Positions 1 through 8,108 of a stretch of DNA of 43,635 nt are shown here, one piece after another. The DNA lies in contig NZ_JAIVFV010000048.1 of NCBI RefSeq assembly GCF_020829445.1, forward strand, positions 1 through 43,635, in the 5' to 3' direction. The notes under the pieces were generated by a model, which saw nothing but the letters and a program-made list of their open reading frames with translations, ran no database searches and was not told the origin of the DNA. Positions within the stretch are counted from its first letter, which is position 1. Every line of letters begins with the position of its first letter. The stretch is from Nostoc sp. CHAB 5836. GTDB lineage: Bacteria > Cyanobacteriota > Cyanobacteriia > Cyanobacteriales > Nostocaceae. The translations under genes were made by a program, and so were the position numbers.

Positions 1-955
1 TGAAAATTCTTTGAATACACAGTTTAGTGGTTGGGATATAACAATTGAATCCCTCAAGATAAAAGTAGAGGATTACCGGAGACATTCTGAATTTGCTAAA
101 ATTAAGGTTGCAAATGTAAAAAAGTCTGTAGAACAGCAAAAAGAGATACTAATAAAGGGTTTTGTCCAGGGAGTTAGTATATTTGCTTGCGAAGCAAAAG
201 ATAAAATTCAAAATGAAATTGATCACATTGCTCGCTCTAGGGTAGGCAAATCCACAGAACACAATATTAAACAGTTTGATAACTTACAAAGTCGCGTACA
301 TCAATATGTTGACTGGTTTGCTATTGCTGGAGAAATAGGTGGAACAGTATTAGAGTTTATTCCTGGGATAGGCAAAGTTTTAGGAAAAGGACTTAAAACA
401 GTACTGAAAACAAGCAACTCTTTGCTAGACAGTATGAAGAAATCTGTTCCCGACTCATTGAATATTCCTGATTCTGAGTATCAAGATTCCTTCAACATAT
501 CAGACTCATATATCATTAGAGTAAAAACTAGAGATGAAGCTCAAATGATTGGCACTACTATCAATGAATTTTGCGCTCCTCATATTCAAAGTTGGTGGTT
601 AGACACTCAAGATAAACTAGTTAGGGATGGCACCAAAATAAGAGAAGCTTTAGTTGAGAAAATACAAGAAGATATTCAACAGATATCAAATGAACTTTCT
701 CTATATCTTGGGAAATCTTTGAACGTTCAGATAAATATAAATGATATTCAGTTTCCTAGCTTTGATTTTCGAGGAATAGATGCAGAAATTCAATACCAGC
801 AAGAGGTGTTTACTCGCACACGAAAAGAAGCAAAAAAAGACAGTAGTTGCTGCAACTCGAATGAAGTCTATTATGTGATGTTTCATACCAAGAACAGCAA
901 GATTTTTACGAAATTGACTTACGCGAAACAACAAAACAAATTAAGCAGAAGATAG
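1..955 (+). pseudogene. Dynamin-like GTPase, stalk region; cut by window edge and frameshifted
   Basis: The reading frame is open from the first bases of the window, so the N-terminal GTPase domain lies upstream and is not visible. What remains is a long alpha-helical segment of a bacterial dynamin-like protein, with a short hydrophobic glycine-rich stretch (EFIPGIGKVLGKGLK, about residues 113-128) of the kind used as a membrane paddle. Family members remodel membranes by GTP-driven assembly; that role is inferred. The frame runs into TAG at 953-955. The residues after about position 830 (an A7 tract lies at 833-839) no longer look like the family, while the expected coiled-coil continuation appears in another frame (865-1236). 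The gene is probably inactivated or carries a sequencing indel. The call rests on the helical pattern and the tail sequence. Confidence 0.6.
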
Positions 956-1236
956 ATGAGCAGGTCTTAAAAAATCAACAACTTTTACAACGAGTCATTG
1001 AAAAACAAATTGAGGAAGATTTTAGAAGTGCAGAACAGCAAATCAATGACTTTATTAAAATGTTTGAAGATGATTTTGACCGCTTACTGAAAGAACGGAA
1101 TACGAAAGAAGCGGAGGCTGAACAAATTCGTGAAATCCTTAATCTTCAGAAAGAAAAACTTACTAAGTATCTGTTTGAATTAACCGCTATTCGAGCATCT
1201 TTGGATAGTTGGAAGCCATCGCAAAGAATTAGATAG
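865..1236 (+). pseudogene. C-terminal coiled coil of the dynamin-like GTPase, displaced frame
   Basis: This frame opens after a TGA at 862-864 and ends with TAG at 1234-1236. It encodes a charged coiled coil (segments QDFYEIDLRETTKQIKQKI, IEKQIEEDFRSAEQQI, DDFDRLLKERN, ending SLDSWKP). Bacterial dynamin-like proteins commonly end in such a helix, with an acidic-aromatic IDLR-type junction. It has no convincing start of its own and overlaps the preceding frame by about 90 bp, as expected if one gene was split by one or two indels between roughly 830 and 890. A short third-frame continuation (ELDRRLDHFLNP) after 1222 may mean a further shift near the end. Programmed frameshifting is a less likely alternative. 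Confidence 0.6.
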
Positions 1237-1289
1237 GCGATTAGACCACTTCCTCAACCCAGACAGGCTGAAAAAGCGATCGCCTTACC

Positions 1290-1355
1290 TCATTAACCCA
1301 CGCAGGTGGGTTTCGTTTGTATAGCCCCAGAATTCTATTCTGAGGGCATTTTATT
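1290..1355. terminator. Double-hairpin repeat between convergent genes
   Basis: Two adjacent inverted repeats: AACCCAC-GCA-GTGGGTT at 1295-1312, and an AGAAT/ATTCT stem flanked by GCCC/GGGC at about 1323-1348, followed by TTTTATTT. It lies between the rightward dynamin remnant and the leftward gene at 1361-1846, so it could terminate transcription in both directions. I recall hairpins of this type being repeated in Nostoc intergenic regions; termination is inferred. Confidence 0.5.
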
Positions 1356-1360
1356 TGTTA

Positions 1361-1846
1361 CTATTCTGGCAATTTAGCAAAAGCCTCCTCAACTAACTCC
1401 TTTGCCTTAGCATCCAAACGCAACCAATCCACTTCACCTAATTCATCAATTAAACTAGTATCAATATCAGCAGCTTCCCTCTCTGGGGTGTATTCAATAA
1501 AACACACTTGATAACACAGTTCCCACAAATCGATACTCGCTTCTTGCTGTTGACGCTGCAAACGTAGATGATATCCTGGATGGGGCATCGGCAGACGAGC
1601 CAGAGTTCCTCTGATTTCATCGGCTTCTTCGGGCGTTGCAGTTTCCATTGCTTGCAATAGCTCAGTCACCAATGCTTTGATTTCATCAGTAGTGCTAGGC
1701 GGCCAAATCAAGACATCGTGGTAAGTTCCCGTCCAGGAAGATTCATCAAGCTGCTTGCGGATATTGTCGATAACACGAATGAAAGCTGGTTGCATGAGGA
1801 TTTCAGCTTGCTGCCATGCAACTGAGTTGGTTATTTTAGGTGGCAT
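1361..1846 (-). CDS. Conserved hypothetical protein, 161 aa
   Basis: A soluble, acidic, helix-rich protein with no signal peptide or membrane segment. The N-terminal half (about residues 10-50, segment AWQQAEILMQPAFIRVIDNI) is amphipathic. The middle holds LARLPMPHPGYHLRLQRQQ (about 84-102) and a C-terminal acidic tail ends KELVEEAFAKLPE. I recognise it only as the kind of hypothetical protein common in filamentous cyanobacteria and cannot assign a function. It is transcribed leftward, divergently from the kinase at 2010, with about 160 bp between the starts. Its stop lies just left of the double hairpin at 1290-1355. Confidence 0.7.
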   Translation of the reverse strand: MPPKITNSVAWQQAEILMQPAFIRVIDNIRKQLDESSWTGTYHDVLIWPPSTTDEIKALVTELLQAMETATPEEADEIRGTLARLPMPHPGYHLRLQRQQQEASIDLWELCYQVCFIEYTPEREAADIDTSLIDELGEVDWLRLDAKAKELVEEAFAKLPE

Positions 1847-2009
1847 TGGTAATAAACAGGGGCACTAAAAGAAAAATAAACAGTCTGCGTTTATTAAAAA
1901 GCTGCGTTTTTAATCTAAATCTTTTCTCAAGATAGCGGATTTCATTGAAGAAAATTTGGAGATATTTATTACCAGCTGGAAAATTAGGTAATAACTCTGG
2001 GGAGGCAAT

Positions 2010-3914
2010 ATGATCGGCAAGCTACTAGACCATCGTTACCAAGTAATTCGAGTCCTCGCAATGGGAGGATTTGGTCAAACCTACATTGCCCAAGATACTA
2101 GGCGACCAGGAAATCCCATCTGCGTTGTCAAGCACCTCAAACCCGGAACTGACCCCAGAGTTTTTGATACTGCTAAACGCCTGTTCAACAGCGAAGCCGA
2201 AACCTTAGAAAAACTGGGCAACCATGACCAAATACCCAGGCTGCTAGCGTACTTTGATGAAAACCAAGAATTTTATCTAGTACAAGAATATATTGAAGGA
2301 CGTACTCTAACTGAGGAACTTATACCTGGTAAGCGCTGGAGTGAAAGCCAAGTAATTCAACTGTTGCAAGAAGTTCTGGAAATTCTCGATTTTGTGCATC
2401 GTCAAGGCGTGATTCACCGCGATATCAAACCGGATAATATCATTCGTCGCACCTCAGATAATAAGCTAGTTTTAGTAGATTTTGGGGCAGTAAAGCAACT
2501 GCGTACACAAATGGTGGCAGTGGGCGGACAAGCCTCTGCCACGGTAGTTATTGGCACTCCTGGCTATATGCCCACAGAACAAGGGCAAGGTAAACCCCGT
2601 CCCAACAGCGATATCTATTCCCTTGGCATCATTGCCATTCAAGCATTAACAGGATTACAGCCAACAGAATTGCAAGAAGACCCAGCAACGGGGGAAATCA
2701 TCTGGCGTCATTCAGTAACCGTGAATCATCAATTGGCGGCAGTATTGTCTAAGATGGTGCGTTATCACTTCAAAGACCGCTACCAAAACGCCACGGAAGC
2801 ACTGCAAGCGTGTAAAGACGCGATTAATCCTGTACCAGCAGTTTCCACATCTCAAGAATTCACCAAATCCCGACCTCAAGTATCTCGGTTGCAAACAGTT
2901 GCAGTTGCACCAGCAAATCCTGTCCCCGCTAGACCTGCGCCTAAAGACTCTAGCAAATCCGACCCCTGGCCGATATTAATTGGCATATTATTGGCGGGTG
3001 GTACGGCTGCCTTGGTAGCAAATGTATATCCAAATGTGAAAAATTTAGCTTTTAATATTACAGGTAACGATACCGCCTTAGCAAACAAATGCTCGGCTAT
3101 TGTTGTCGGCAATTCTAATATACGTTCTGAACCTAGTTCAATAAATTCTGATAATATTTTGCAAACAGTTGCAGATAACACCAATTTTGAAGTTACTGGC
3201 AAGGGAACAAAACGAGGTTGGATAGAAGTTAAACTTAAATCTGGTAAATTGGCTTGGGCACACTCAGATGTGATAACCAATAATCAAGAATGGGGTTCTT
3301 GCCTACGTGAAAAGGGCATTGCAACTAAGATTGTAGATGATGATACCCTGATTGCAACTCGACCAATTCCTAAGTTAAAACCAAAATCTAGGAATGTAGC
3401 AACTCCATTACCAGAAAAGTCTGAGGGGTCAACTTCCGATGCCGATAAATTAGCTCAATTACAGCCTAGTGATAACAGTGCCAACATTATAGAACAAGCA
3501 AAACAGAAGTATGAATCAGGAGATATAATTGGAGCGATCGCGCTTTTGAAGTCGATTCCGGAAAGTGCTGCTTCTGGTATCCAAGAGACGGGCAAAATGA
3601 TTGCCCAGTGGCAGGAAGATTGGGCTAAGGCGGAGGCGTTATCTAATGAGATCAATAAAGCAATAGATGATGGGAAATGGGATAAAGTTTTAGATTATAG
3701 AAACCATCCAGAAAAATTGCCTAATACTAAATACTGGCGAAATAAAATAGAACCATTATTTAAACAAGCAGCCGAAAATCTCGCAAAACAGGCACTAACT
3801 AAAATAGAAAATCAAGGTAATCAGAAAAATACTCAACAAAAATTTCCCGATACTAACCAACCTGCCACTACAAAAAGTCCTAATGCTACAGAAACTCCGA
3901 AATCAGGTTTGTAG
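2010..3914 (+). CDS. Serine/threonine protein kinase with membrane anchor and SH3-like domain
   Basis: Hanks-type kinase, 634 aa. The glycine-rich loop is MGGFGQTYIA (about residues 18-27), the ATP-binding lysine is in CVVKHLKP, the catalytic loop reads HRDIKPDN (about 136-143), the DFG motif is VDFGAVKQL and the activation segment ends GTPGYMPTEQ. A transmembrane helix (PWPILIGILLAGGTAALVA, about 312-330) follows a proline-rich linker. Outside it, residues of about 350-430 resemble a bacterial SH3 domain (SNIRSEPS, WIEVKLKSGKLAWAHSD), and a helical TPR-like segment and a low-complexity Gln/Asn/Thr tail follow. The protein should phosphorylate targets in the cytoplasm while sensing outside; the substrate is unknown. 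ATG 2010 is supported by a strong GGGGAGG ribosome-binding site at 1999-2005. Confidence 0.88.
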   Translation: MIGKLLDHRYQVIRVLAMGGFGQTYIAQDTRRPGNPICVVKHLKPGTDPRVFDTAKRLFNSEAETLEKLGNHDQIPRLLAYFDENQEFYLVQEYIEGRTLTEELIPGKRWSESQVIQLLQEVLEILDFVHRQGVIHRDIKPDNIIRRTSDNKLVLVDFGAVKQLRTQMVAVGGQASATVVIGTPGYMPTEQGQGKPRPNSDIYSLGIIAIQALTGLQPTELQEDPATGEIIWRHSVTVNHQLAAVLSKMVRYHFKDRYQNATEALQACKDAINPVPAVSTSQEFTKSRPQVSRLQTVAVAPANPVPARPAPKDSSKSDPWPILIGILLAGGTAALVANVYPNVKNLAFNITGNDTALANKCSAIVVGNSNIRSEPSSINSDNILQTVADNTNFEVTGKGTKRGWIEVKLKSGKLAWAHSDVITNNQEWGSCLREKGIATKIVDDDTLIATRPIPKLKPKSRNVATPLPEKSEGSTSDADKLAQLQPSDNSANIIEQAKQKYESGDIIGAIALLKSIPESAASGIQETGKMIAQWQEDWAKAEALSNEINKAIDDGKWDKVLDYRNHPEKLPNTKYWRNKIEPLFKQAAENLAKQALTKIENQGNQKNTQQKFPDTNQPATTKSPNATETPKSGL

Positions 3915-4030
3915 TATCAAGGTTGATTAACCATGCTGTTTAAGCATCTATTGATAATGAATAATAGATAATTTTATTACCTTTATTTATTACCAATAGA
4001 CACGAAGAGAAAGAAACAAGTCAATTTTGT

Positions 4031-4154
4031 TAACGAACCGCAATCGCGTAGCGTCTCCCCCTGGGAGAAGACCGCAAACGCGAGTGCGTCTGGTAAGAGT
4101 TGGACGCAAAGGAAGAGAAGAGAGAAGGAAGAAATGCTTAACTGAACTGTATTG
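4031..4154 (+). repeat. Truncated CAATAC-family element (right end only)
   Basis: The segment from AACGAACCGCAATCGCG to GCTTAACTGAACTGTATTG matches the interior and right end of the intact copy at 8190-8395. No left CAATAC end is present upstream, so this is a 5'-truncated relic. A 75-codon open frame across it (4027-4254) only reads the repeat and is not annotated. Confidence 0.6.
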
Positions 4155-4274
4155 CATTATGCAAAGTATTAAAATTTCCCAAAAAACTCATCCCAGCTTC
4201 AAGATTGACAATTCTCCTAATCCCTCTGAACTTCAAACGACTGTTTTTGAATGATTAATAATTTATGTAAAAGC

Positions 4275-4334
4275 AAAGCATCTAGGTGAGAATTTAACAG
4301 TGCTACCCTGTATACTTTTCACCTAAATGCTTTT
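4275..4334. repeat. 18-bp imperfect inverted repeat
   Basis: AAAGCATCTAGGTGAGAA at 4275-4292 is mirrored by TTTTCACCTAAATGCTTTT at about 4316-4334, with a loop of about 23 bp. The copies differ at two or three positions. It lies in the gap between the kinase and the membrane protein gene; it could be a hairpin at the RNA level or a small mobile remnant. The remainder of 3915-4405 holds AT-rich spacer with no gene that I can see. Confidence 0.4.
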
Positions 4335-4405
4335 GTCCAACATTTTTTACTTACACTTACTCGCATTTGTAGTAATTGCTATTTTTACTAACAAATATTT
4401 GCGAT

Positions 4406-4536
4406 TAAGCAAGTCGGTGAAAATAAATCAAACTATGTGACAAAACGTAAATAGGCTTGAAACCCTTACCAATGACGAATGACTAAGGACAAATGACAGC
4501 CATCACCAGTTATCTTTAATTGCGCCGACCTACTTA
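4406..4536 (-). mobile_element. 131-bp TA-target MITE (copy 1)
   Basis: Read on the minus strand it begins TAAGTAGGTCGGCGCAAT and ends CCGACTTGCTTA: imperfect terminal inverted repeats starting with TA at both ends. The length, 131 bp, is identical to the copies at 24318-24448 and 32710-32840. No coding capacity. The first TAA of the element is the stop codon of the leftward gene 4534-5196. TA ends suggest mobilisation by an IS630/mariner-type transposase (inference). Confidence 0.75.
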
Positions 4537-5196
4537 CTGCATTTCGTCGTATTCTTGGGCTTCAACTCGTCTTGCTTCCATCCGCGAAGCAGGCAAAAAC
4601 TCAGCGCGACGGACTGGAACCAAGGGCGGTGTATTTCCTTGGTAGGGGTGAATCACTTGTACAGTACGGGCTGGACGCTGCCGTGGTGAGAATAAAGCCA
4701 ATACCCCAGCGACGACAACACCACCACCAATAGTGAGAGTTGCGCCTCCCACAGCCCAAACTACAGGTGAAGACCACCAAGGATTTTGCGGCTGAAGTGC
4801 TGCCACTTTTTGTTGGTTATTCTGCTGGGCTAATTGCCACTGCTGCTGAGTGTTGAAATTTTGGACTTGGCCTTGAAGTTGTTGATTTTGCAACTTCAGT
4901 TGTTCATTGTCGTTTTTTAAACGCTCCAGCTGCATCTGGGTATTCAGCTTCTCCATCTCCAGACGCTGGTCAGTATTGGGAGCAGTGGGCGGCTGAACCT
5001 GACCGGGATACATTGGTTGCCCATAGGGGCCGTAAGGGTACATTGGTGGCTGTATTCCCGGCGCTACTACTGTCCCTGGCATTTGCGGAGCAACAGCGAA
5101 GTTAGGTTGTAGGGGGGTATTTGTTCCTTTGAGCAATACGAGAGCTGCCAGCCCAGCTACGGCGACTCCGCCGATAAACGCCATACTCTCACTCAT
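4534..5196 (-). CDS. Membrane-anchored coiled-coil protein of unknown function, 220 aa
   Basis: An N-terminal hydrophobic segment (FIGGVAVAGLAALVLL, about residues 7-22) is followed by a Pro/Gly/Tyr-rich stretch (MYPYGPYGQPMYPGQ). Next comes a Gln-rich coiled coil (about 75-125, with repeated L/Q heptads such as LERLKNDNEQLKLQNQQLQG), then a second hydrophobic helix (VWAVGGATLTIGGGVVVAGVLALF, about 147-170) and a basic tail. I do not recognise the family. The start at 5196 is supported by GAGGAG about 10 bases upstream on the minus strand. The stop codon TAA is formed by the terminal bases of the MITE at 4406-4536, so the native 3' end may have been altered. Confidence 0.7.
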   Translation of the reverse strand: MSESMAFIGGVAVAGLAALVLLKGTNTPLQPNFAVAPQMPGTVVAPGIQPPMYPYGPYGQPMYPGQVQPPTAPNTDQRLEMEKLNTQMQLERLKNDNEQLKLQNQQLQGQVQNFNTQQQWQLAQQNNQQKVAALQPQNPWWSSPVVWAVGGATLTIGGGVVVAGVLALFSPRQRPARTVQVIHPYQGNTPPLVPVRRAEFLPASRMEARRVEAQEYDEMQ

Positions 5197-5414
5197 CGCC
5201 TTTGCTCCTCAATTGCGACGTAACTATAATCATTTCTGACTGACTCACTCTCACACTCATAAATTATGCCTACTTGATTTCACATAATACTCAAACTATA
5301 AGCGACTATATCAGCTAGTTTTTTTACATGATCAGATCTAATGTTAATATTCAAGACCATAATGGTCAAATTGTCTAGCAAGGAAGAATTAAAAACCTGC
5401 GTTGTTAAACTTTT

Positions 5415-5987
5415 TTAATCTACTTTATCGGTGGAATCAAGAGAAGTATTTGTGCTGGTGTTGGTGGTCTTGATGGCTGCTTTGAGACTTTGGCAAAATT
5501 GAGCGATCGCCAAAAGTCCCTGGTCTGGTGTACCTTGAGCTAACTGTTTCACAAAAGCGCTGCCCACAATCACTCCATCTGCGCCCCACTCCCTTACCTG
5601 ATGGGCTTGTGCAGCTTCAGAGATCCCAAAGCCTACAGCGATGGGTTTATCAGTAACACCACGAATTTGTTTGAGTAAATCAGACACTCGGATTTCGAGT
5701 TGCGATCGCACCCCTGTCACCCCAGTGACGCTGACTAAATAAATAAATCCTTGAGAAGAACGAGCGATCGCTTCTATTCGTTCTGCCGAACTGGTGGGAG
5801 CAACCAGCAAAATTACATCAATTCCCATCTTACTAGCTGCTTGGAGCAAGTCTGCTGCTTCCTCTAAGGGGAAGTCAGGGATTACCAATCCTGCGACCCC
5901 AGCCGCAGCAATTTGCCGAAGAAATTTTTCAATCCCCCGGTGCAAAATTGAGTTGTAATAGATTAACAGAACTAGTCGAAGTATTGG
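5415..5987 (-). pseudogene. trpA: Tryptophan synthase alpha chain, 5'-truncated remnant
   Basis: The frame encodes the C-terminal two thirds of Trp[54 protein letters not shown] and [13 protein letters not shown]. It normally forms a TIM barrel that cleaves indole-3-glycerol phosphate. Homology starts abruptly near the segment equivalent to about residue 100 of a roughly 265-residue protein. The first strands, with the catalytic Glu49 and Asp60 (E. coli numbering), are missing. The frame is closed by a TGA at 5990-5988, and upstream DNA is a GTCATTTGTCCTTTGT-type repeat. Translation could only start at TTG (5945), giving 176 residues that cannot form a complete barrel. Presumably a functional trpA exists elsewhere in the genome. 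Confidence 0.85.
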
Positions 5988-6048
5988 TCATTAGTCTTAG
6001 GCAAGTTACAAAGGACAAATGACAAAGGACTACTGACCAATGATCACT

Positions 6049-6360
6049 TTACACCTGGGATTGCTCTTCTTGTTCTATTTGGGCTTGAATTCGTGCTAGT
6101 TCTTCGGGAGTAAGCTCATCTAACCGCTTTTGCAGAAAGTCTTGCTCATACTGTTCCCGTTGTTGGTGGTAGGTCATTTTTTGTCCCACCGCCCGGAAAA
6201 AATAGGTGGCTAACCAGCCAACTAACCCACTGATTAGTAAGACTTGGCTCCATATCCCAGCTTGCTGATTATCCAAACCGACTAGCTGCAATCCTACATA
6301 TGCCAAGCCGCCGGCAATAAAAACACCCAAGCCAATTCCAATAGCGTCAATCCGTCGCAT
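6049..6360 (-). CDS. DUF3007 family membrane protein, 103 aa
   Basis: Two transmembrane helices (about residues 8-28 and 38-58, e.g. GIGLGVFIAGGLAYVGL) are followed by a charged helical tail ending TPEELARIQAQIEQEEQ. This matches the small DUF3007 family of cyanobacteria and plastid-bearing eukaryotes. I recall it lying between ndhL and trpA in cyanobacteria, the same order as here. Its function is unknown; the neighbourhood suggests a role near the thylakoid NDH-1 complex (inference). It is probably co-transcribed with ndhL, although a 512-bp gap with an inserted element now separates them. Confidence 0.85.
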   Translation of the reverse strand: MRRIDAIGIGLGVFIAGGLAYVGLQLVGLDNQQAGIWSQVLLISGLVGWLATYFFRAVGQKMTYHQQREQYEQDFLQKRLDELTPEELARIQAQIEQEEQSQV

Positions 6361-6404
6361 GAGAGTTATGACCTACCAATCTCTGTGAACTACCCCGCCC
6401 TAAG

Positions 6405-6540
6405 CTGACTTTTCACGTCATGTGGAAAAGCTAACGATTAACCACCTTCCCCTAGTCGGGAAGGGGGAAAATTCAAAGTGTCTCTCCTTAAAGGAAGAGA
6501 GAAATAGAAGACAGGTTTTCCAGATACCGTGAAAAGTCAG
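6405..6540. mobile_element. CTKACTTTTC-family MITE, 136 bp with 8-bp target duplication
   Basis: Terminal inverted repeats CTGACTTTTCACGTCATGTGG-like at the left and CCAGATACCGTGAAAAGTCAG at the right. It is flanked by direct repeats GCCCTAAG at 6397-6404 and 6541-6548. No coding capacity. A 146-bp relative lies inside menE at 17291-17436. It is inserted between the DUF3007 gene and ndhL. Confidence 0.75.
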
Positions 6541-6548
6541 GCCCTAAG

Positions 6549-6872
6549 ACGGACGTAGCTCTCCCAATTCATCGGGAATAGCCAAGAGAACTTTGTAGTA
6601 CTAGAAAGTCTGACATTCCCTCCTCTTGTCAGGAGTCCTGGTTGCCAAGACCCAAATTTTATTCTTGCAACATATACCTATTAGCTTGGTTTTCGCTTAT
6701 GGCATTGATGGTCAAGACTTCAGTATCCTACCAGAAAAACAAGCGGGATTCGTCATACATCTGGAACTGATTTTTTACTTATGTTTTAAATCAATTCCAG
6801 ATGTAATCCTCAACAAGAGCTATTCATCCCCAAGAGTATGAGTACATTGAGGGTGGGGACTCCCGCGACACG
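6549..6872. other. Spacer between MITE and ndhL, no supported gene
   Basis: About 320 bp of mixed composition downstream of the leftward ndhL gene. A 71-codon open frame on the plus strand (6626-6841) has no recognisable domain or convincing ribosome-binding site, and I do not annotate it. I see no stable hairpin of terminator quality. Confidence 0.4.
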
Positions 6873-7085
6873 TTAAACTTCAATTTGTCGCCGTTGGGGT
6901 CGAAAATTTAGAAACGGCGACAGAACCAATAAACCCGGAAAGAAGAAAAACACCAAAAAGTACATAAAAGTACGCTCGATGGAGGTAGCTACATACCAAC
7001 GCTGTTTCAGGTAAAGCAAGACAGCGATCGGGATTACCAAAAGGTAAGCTCCAGCCAAAATCACATACAGCAGGGCGACGATCAT
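6873..7085 (-). CDS. ndhL: NAD(P)H-quinone oxidoreductase subunit L
   Basis: A 70-residue protein with two transmembrane helices: [20 protein letters not shown] and [20 protein letters not shown], joined by [15 protein letters not shown]. The sequence and length match NdhL, a small membrane subunit specific to the cyanobacterial and chloroplast NDH-1 complex. That complex takes part in cyclic electron flow, respiration and CO2 uptake at the thylakoid. The order ndhL-DUF3007-trpA is the one I recall for cyanobacteria. A longer frame in another register (6880-7095) is a shadow. Confidence 0.92.
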   Translation of the reverse strand: MIVALLYVILAGAYLLVIPIAVLLYLKQRWYVATSIERTFMYFLVFFFFPGLLVLSPFLNFRPQRRQIEV

Positions 7086-7409
7086 AAACTTTCAAGTCTT
7101 AAGCATCTGTTTTCCATCATAGGCTGAAGAGCCAAACTGAGGAAAGTAAGTCATGACGCTTTCAAAATAACTACGCCAGAATTCCTCCTTTATGTCCAAA
7201 TTGATTGATAAAAGGAGATATTATGCTACGATAATAAATCCACTAGCAAACAAAGCTCTAGTCAGACAAGATCGAAAACTCAGCCAAATTGATTACGAGA
7301 AAACCAAGAAAATTTTCAACGATGGAAAACAATCGGACAATTTGGAAAAAATATTTTCGATCTAGTTGGACAAAAGACACAATTAATGGTGGAATAGATG
7401 AGGAGGTAT
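7086..7409. other. Shared upstream region of ndhL and tRNA-Leu
   Basis: Intergenic DNA that should carry the leftward ndhL promoter. Open frames on both strands (7258-7575 minus, 7289-7501 plus) run into the tRNA gene and show no recognisable protein, so I do not annotate them. TTGATT at about 7201 followed by TATGCT about 15 bases later is a weak rightward promoter-like match. Confidence 0.35.
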
Positions 7410-7440
7410 TTGCTGCCTCCAAAAAACAACTAGTTATACT
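7410..7440 (+). promoter_or_regulatory. Candidate promoter of tRNA-Leu
   Basis: TTGCTG at 7410-7415 and TATACT at 7435-7440, spacing 19 bp, place a start site about 10 bases before the mature tRNA at 7458. The -10 box is embedded in a palindrome (AACTAGT-TAT-ACTAGTT). Spacing is slightly long, so confidence is moderate. Confidence 0.4.
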
Positions 7441-7457
7441 AGTTGCCAAAGACCAAT

Positions 7458-7826
7458 GGGGGTGTGGCGGAATGGTAGACGCTACGGACTTAGATAACTG
7501 AGCCTTGAAGGAGAAATCCCTCAAGTGGAAGCTCTCAAACTCAGGGAAACCTAAATCTGGTGACAGACATGGCAATCCTGAGCCAAGCCCAAAAATTTGA
7601 GATTTGCGATTTGAGATTTACGATTAGTCTTCAATTCAAAATCCCAAATTAAGGGAAGGTGCAGAGACCCGACGGGAGCTACCCTAACGTTAAGTCGAGG
7701 GTAAAGGGAGAGTCCAATTCTCAAAATCTGATCTGGCTATTGTCATCAGGTAGCAGTGAAAACTGCGGGAGAATGAAAATCCGTTGACCGTAAAAGGTCG
7801 TGTGGGTTCAAGTCCCTCCACCCCCA
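7458..7826 (+). tRNA. trnL-UAA: tRNA-Leu(UAA), interrupted by a group I intron
   Basis: Exon 1 is 7458-7491 and exon 2 is 7776-7826, 85 nt together. The acceptor arm pairs GGGGGTG (7458-7464) with CACCCCC (7819-7825), discriminator A at 7826; CCA is not encoded. The spliced anticodon arm is ACGGA-CTTAAAA-TCCGT, with UAA in the loop. The T arm contains GGGTTCAAGTCCC and a long variable arm is present, as expected for a class II leucine tRNA. The intron follows U34, the first anticodon base, the position I know for the cyanobacterial and chloroplast trnL intron. Confidence 0.97.
7492..7775 (+). ncRNA. Self-splicing group I intron of tRNA-Leu(UAA), 284 nt
   Basis: The intron starts after U34 and ends with the conserved terminal G at 7775. 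The conserved core is visible: the P/Q-type segment near GGGAAACCTAAATC (7550s), and the R-type segment GTGCAGAGACCCGACGGGAG (about 7659-7678) followed by CTACCCTAACGTTAAG. The 5' guide-like AACTGAGCC sits near the start. P6b contains four consecutive TDNGATT heptamers (TGAGATT, TGCGATT, TGAGATT, TACGATT at 7598-7625) followed by a roughly complementary AATTCAAAATCCC arm. This is the Nostoc class I arrangement. No homing endonuclease is encoded. Confidence 0.95.
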
Positions 7827-8108
7827 CTAAACATCTAAAATGCCGAAAGGCTTCCATAGAAACTATGGGCGAGTTCTATATAGCTCGTAAGAATATGTAG
7901 CGGTTCTCAATTCAGTAAAGTACAAGAACCCCACCCCCAACCCCCTCCCCGCAAGCAAAGAGGGGGGTTTCGATGTACCTCATGTGATTAGGAAACGCTA
8001 TACGGGATGGGGGAAACTCCAGGGCTATTTCATTCTCATCTAGCCCGCCTCAGAATGAATTCTGAGTCTAACAGCGAAAGTCGTCTCAAGACGACTGAGA
8101 AAAGGTTA

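Noticed and set aside
6626..6841. 71-codon open frame between the MITE and ndhL
   Set aside because: No domain, no ribosome-binding site and ordinary spacer composition.
7258..7575. Open frames on both strands around the tRNA-Leu gene
   Set aside because: They read through the tRNA exon and the intron and resemble no protein.
7598..7625. Short tandem heptamers that could suggest a CRISPR-like array
   Set aside because: They lie in P6b of the group I intron and have no spacers. No CRISPR array was found in the window.
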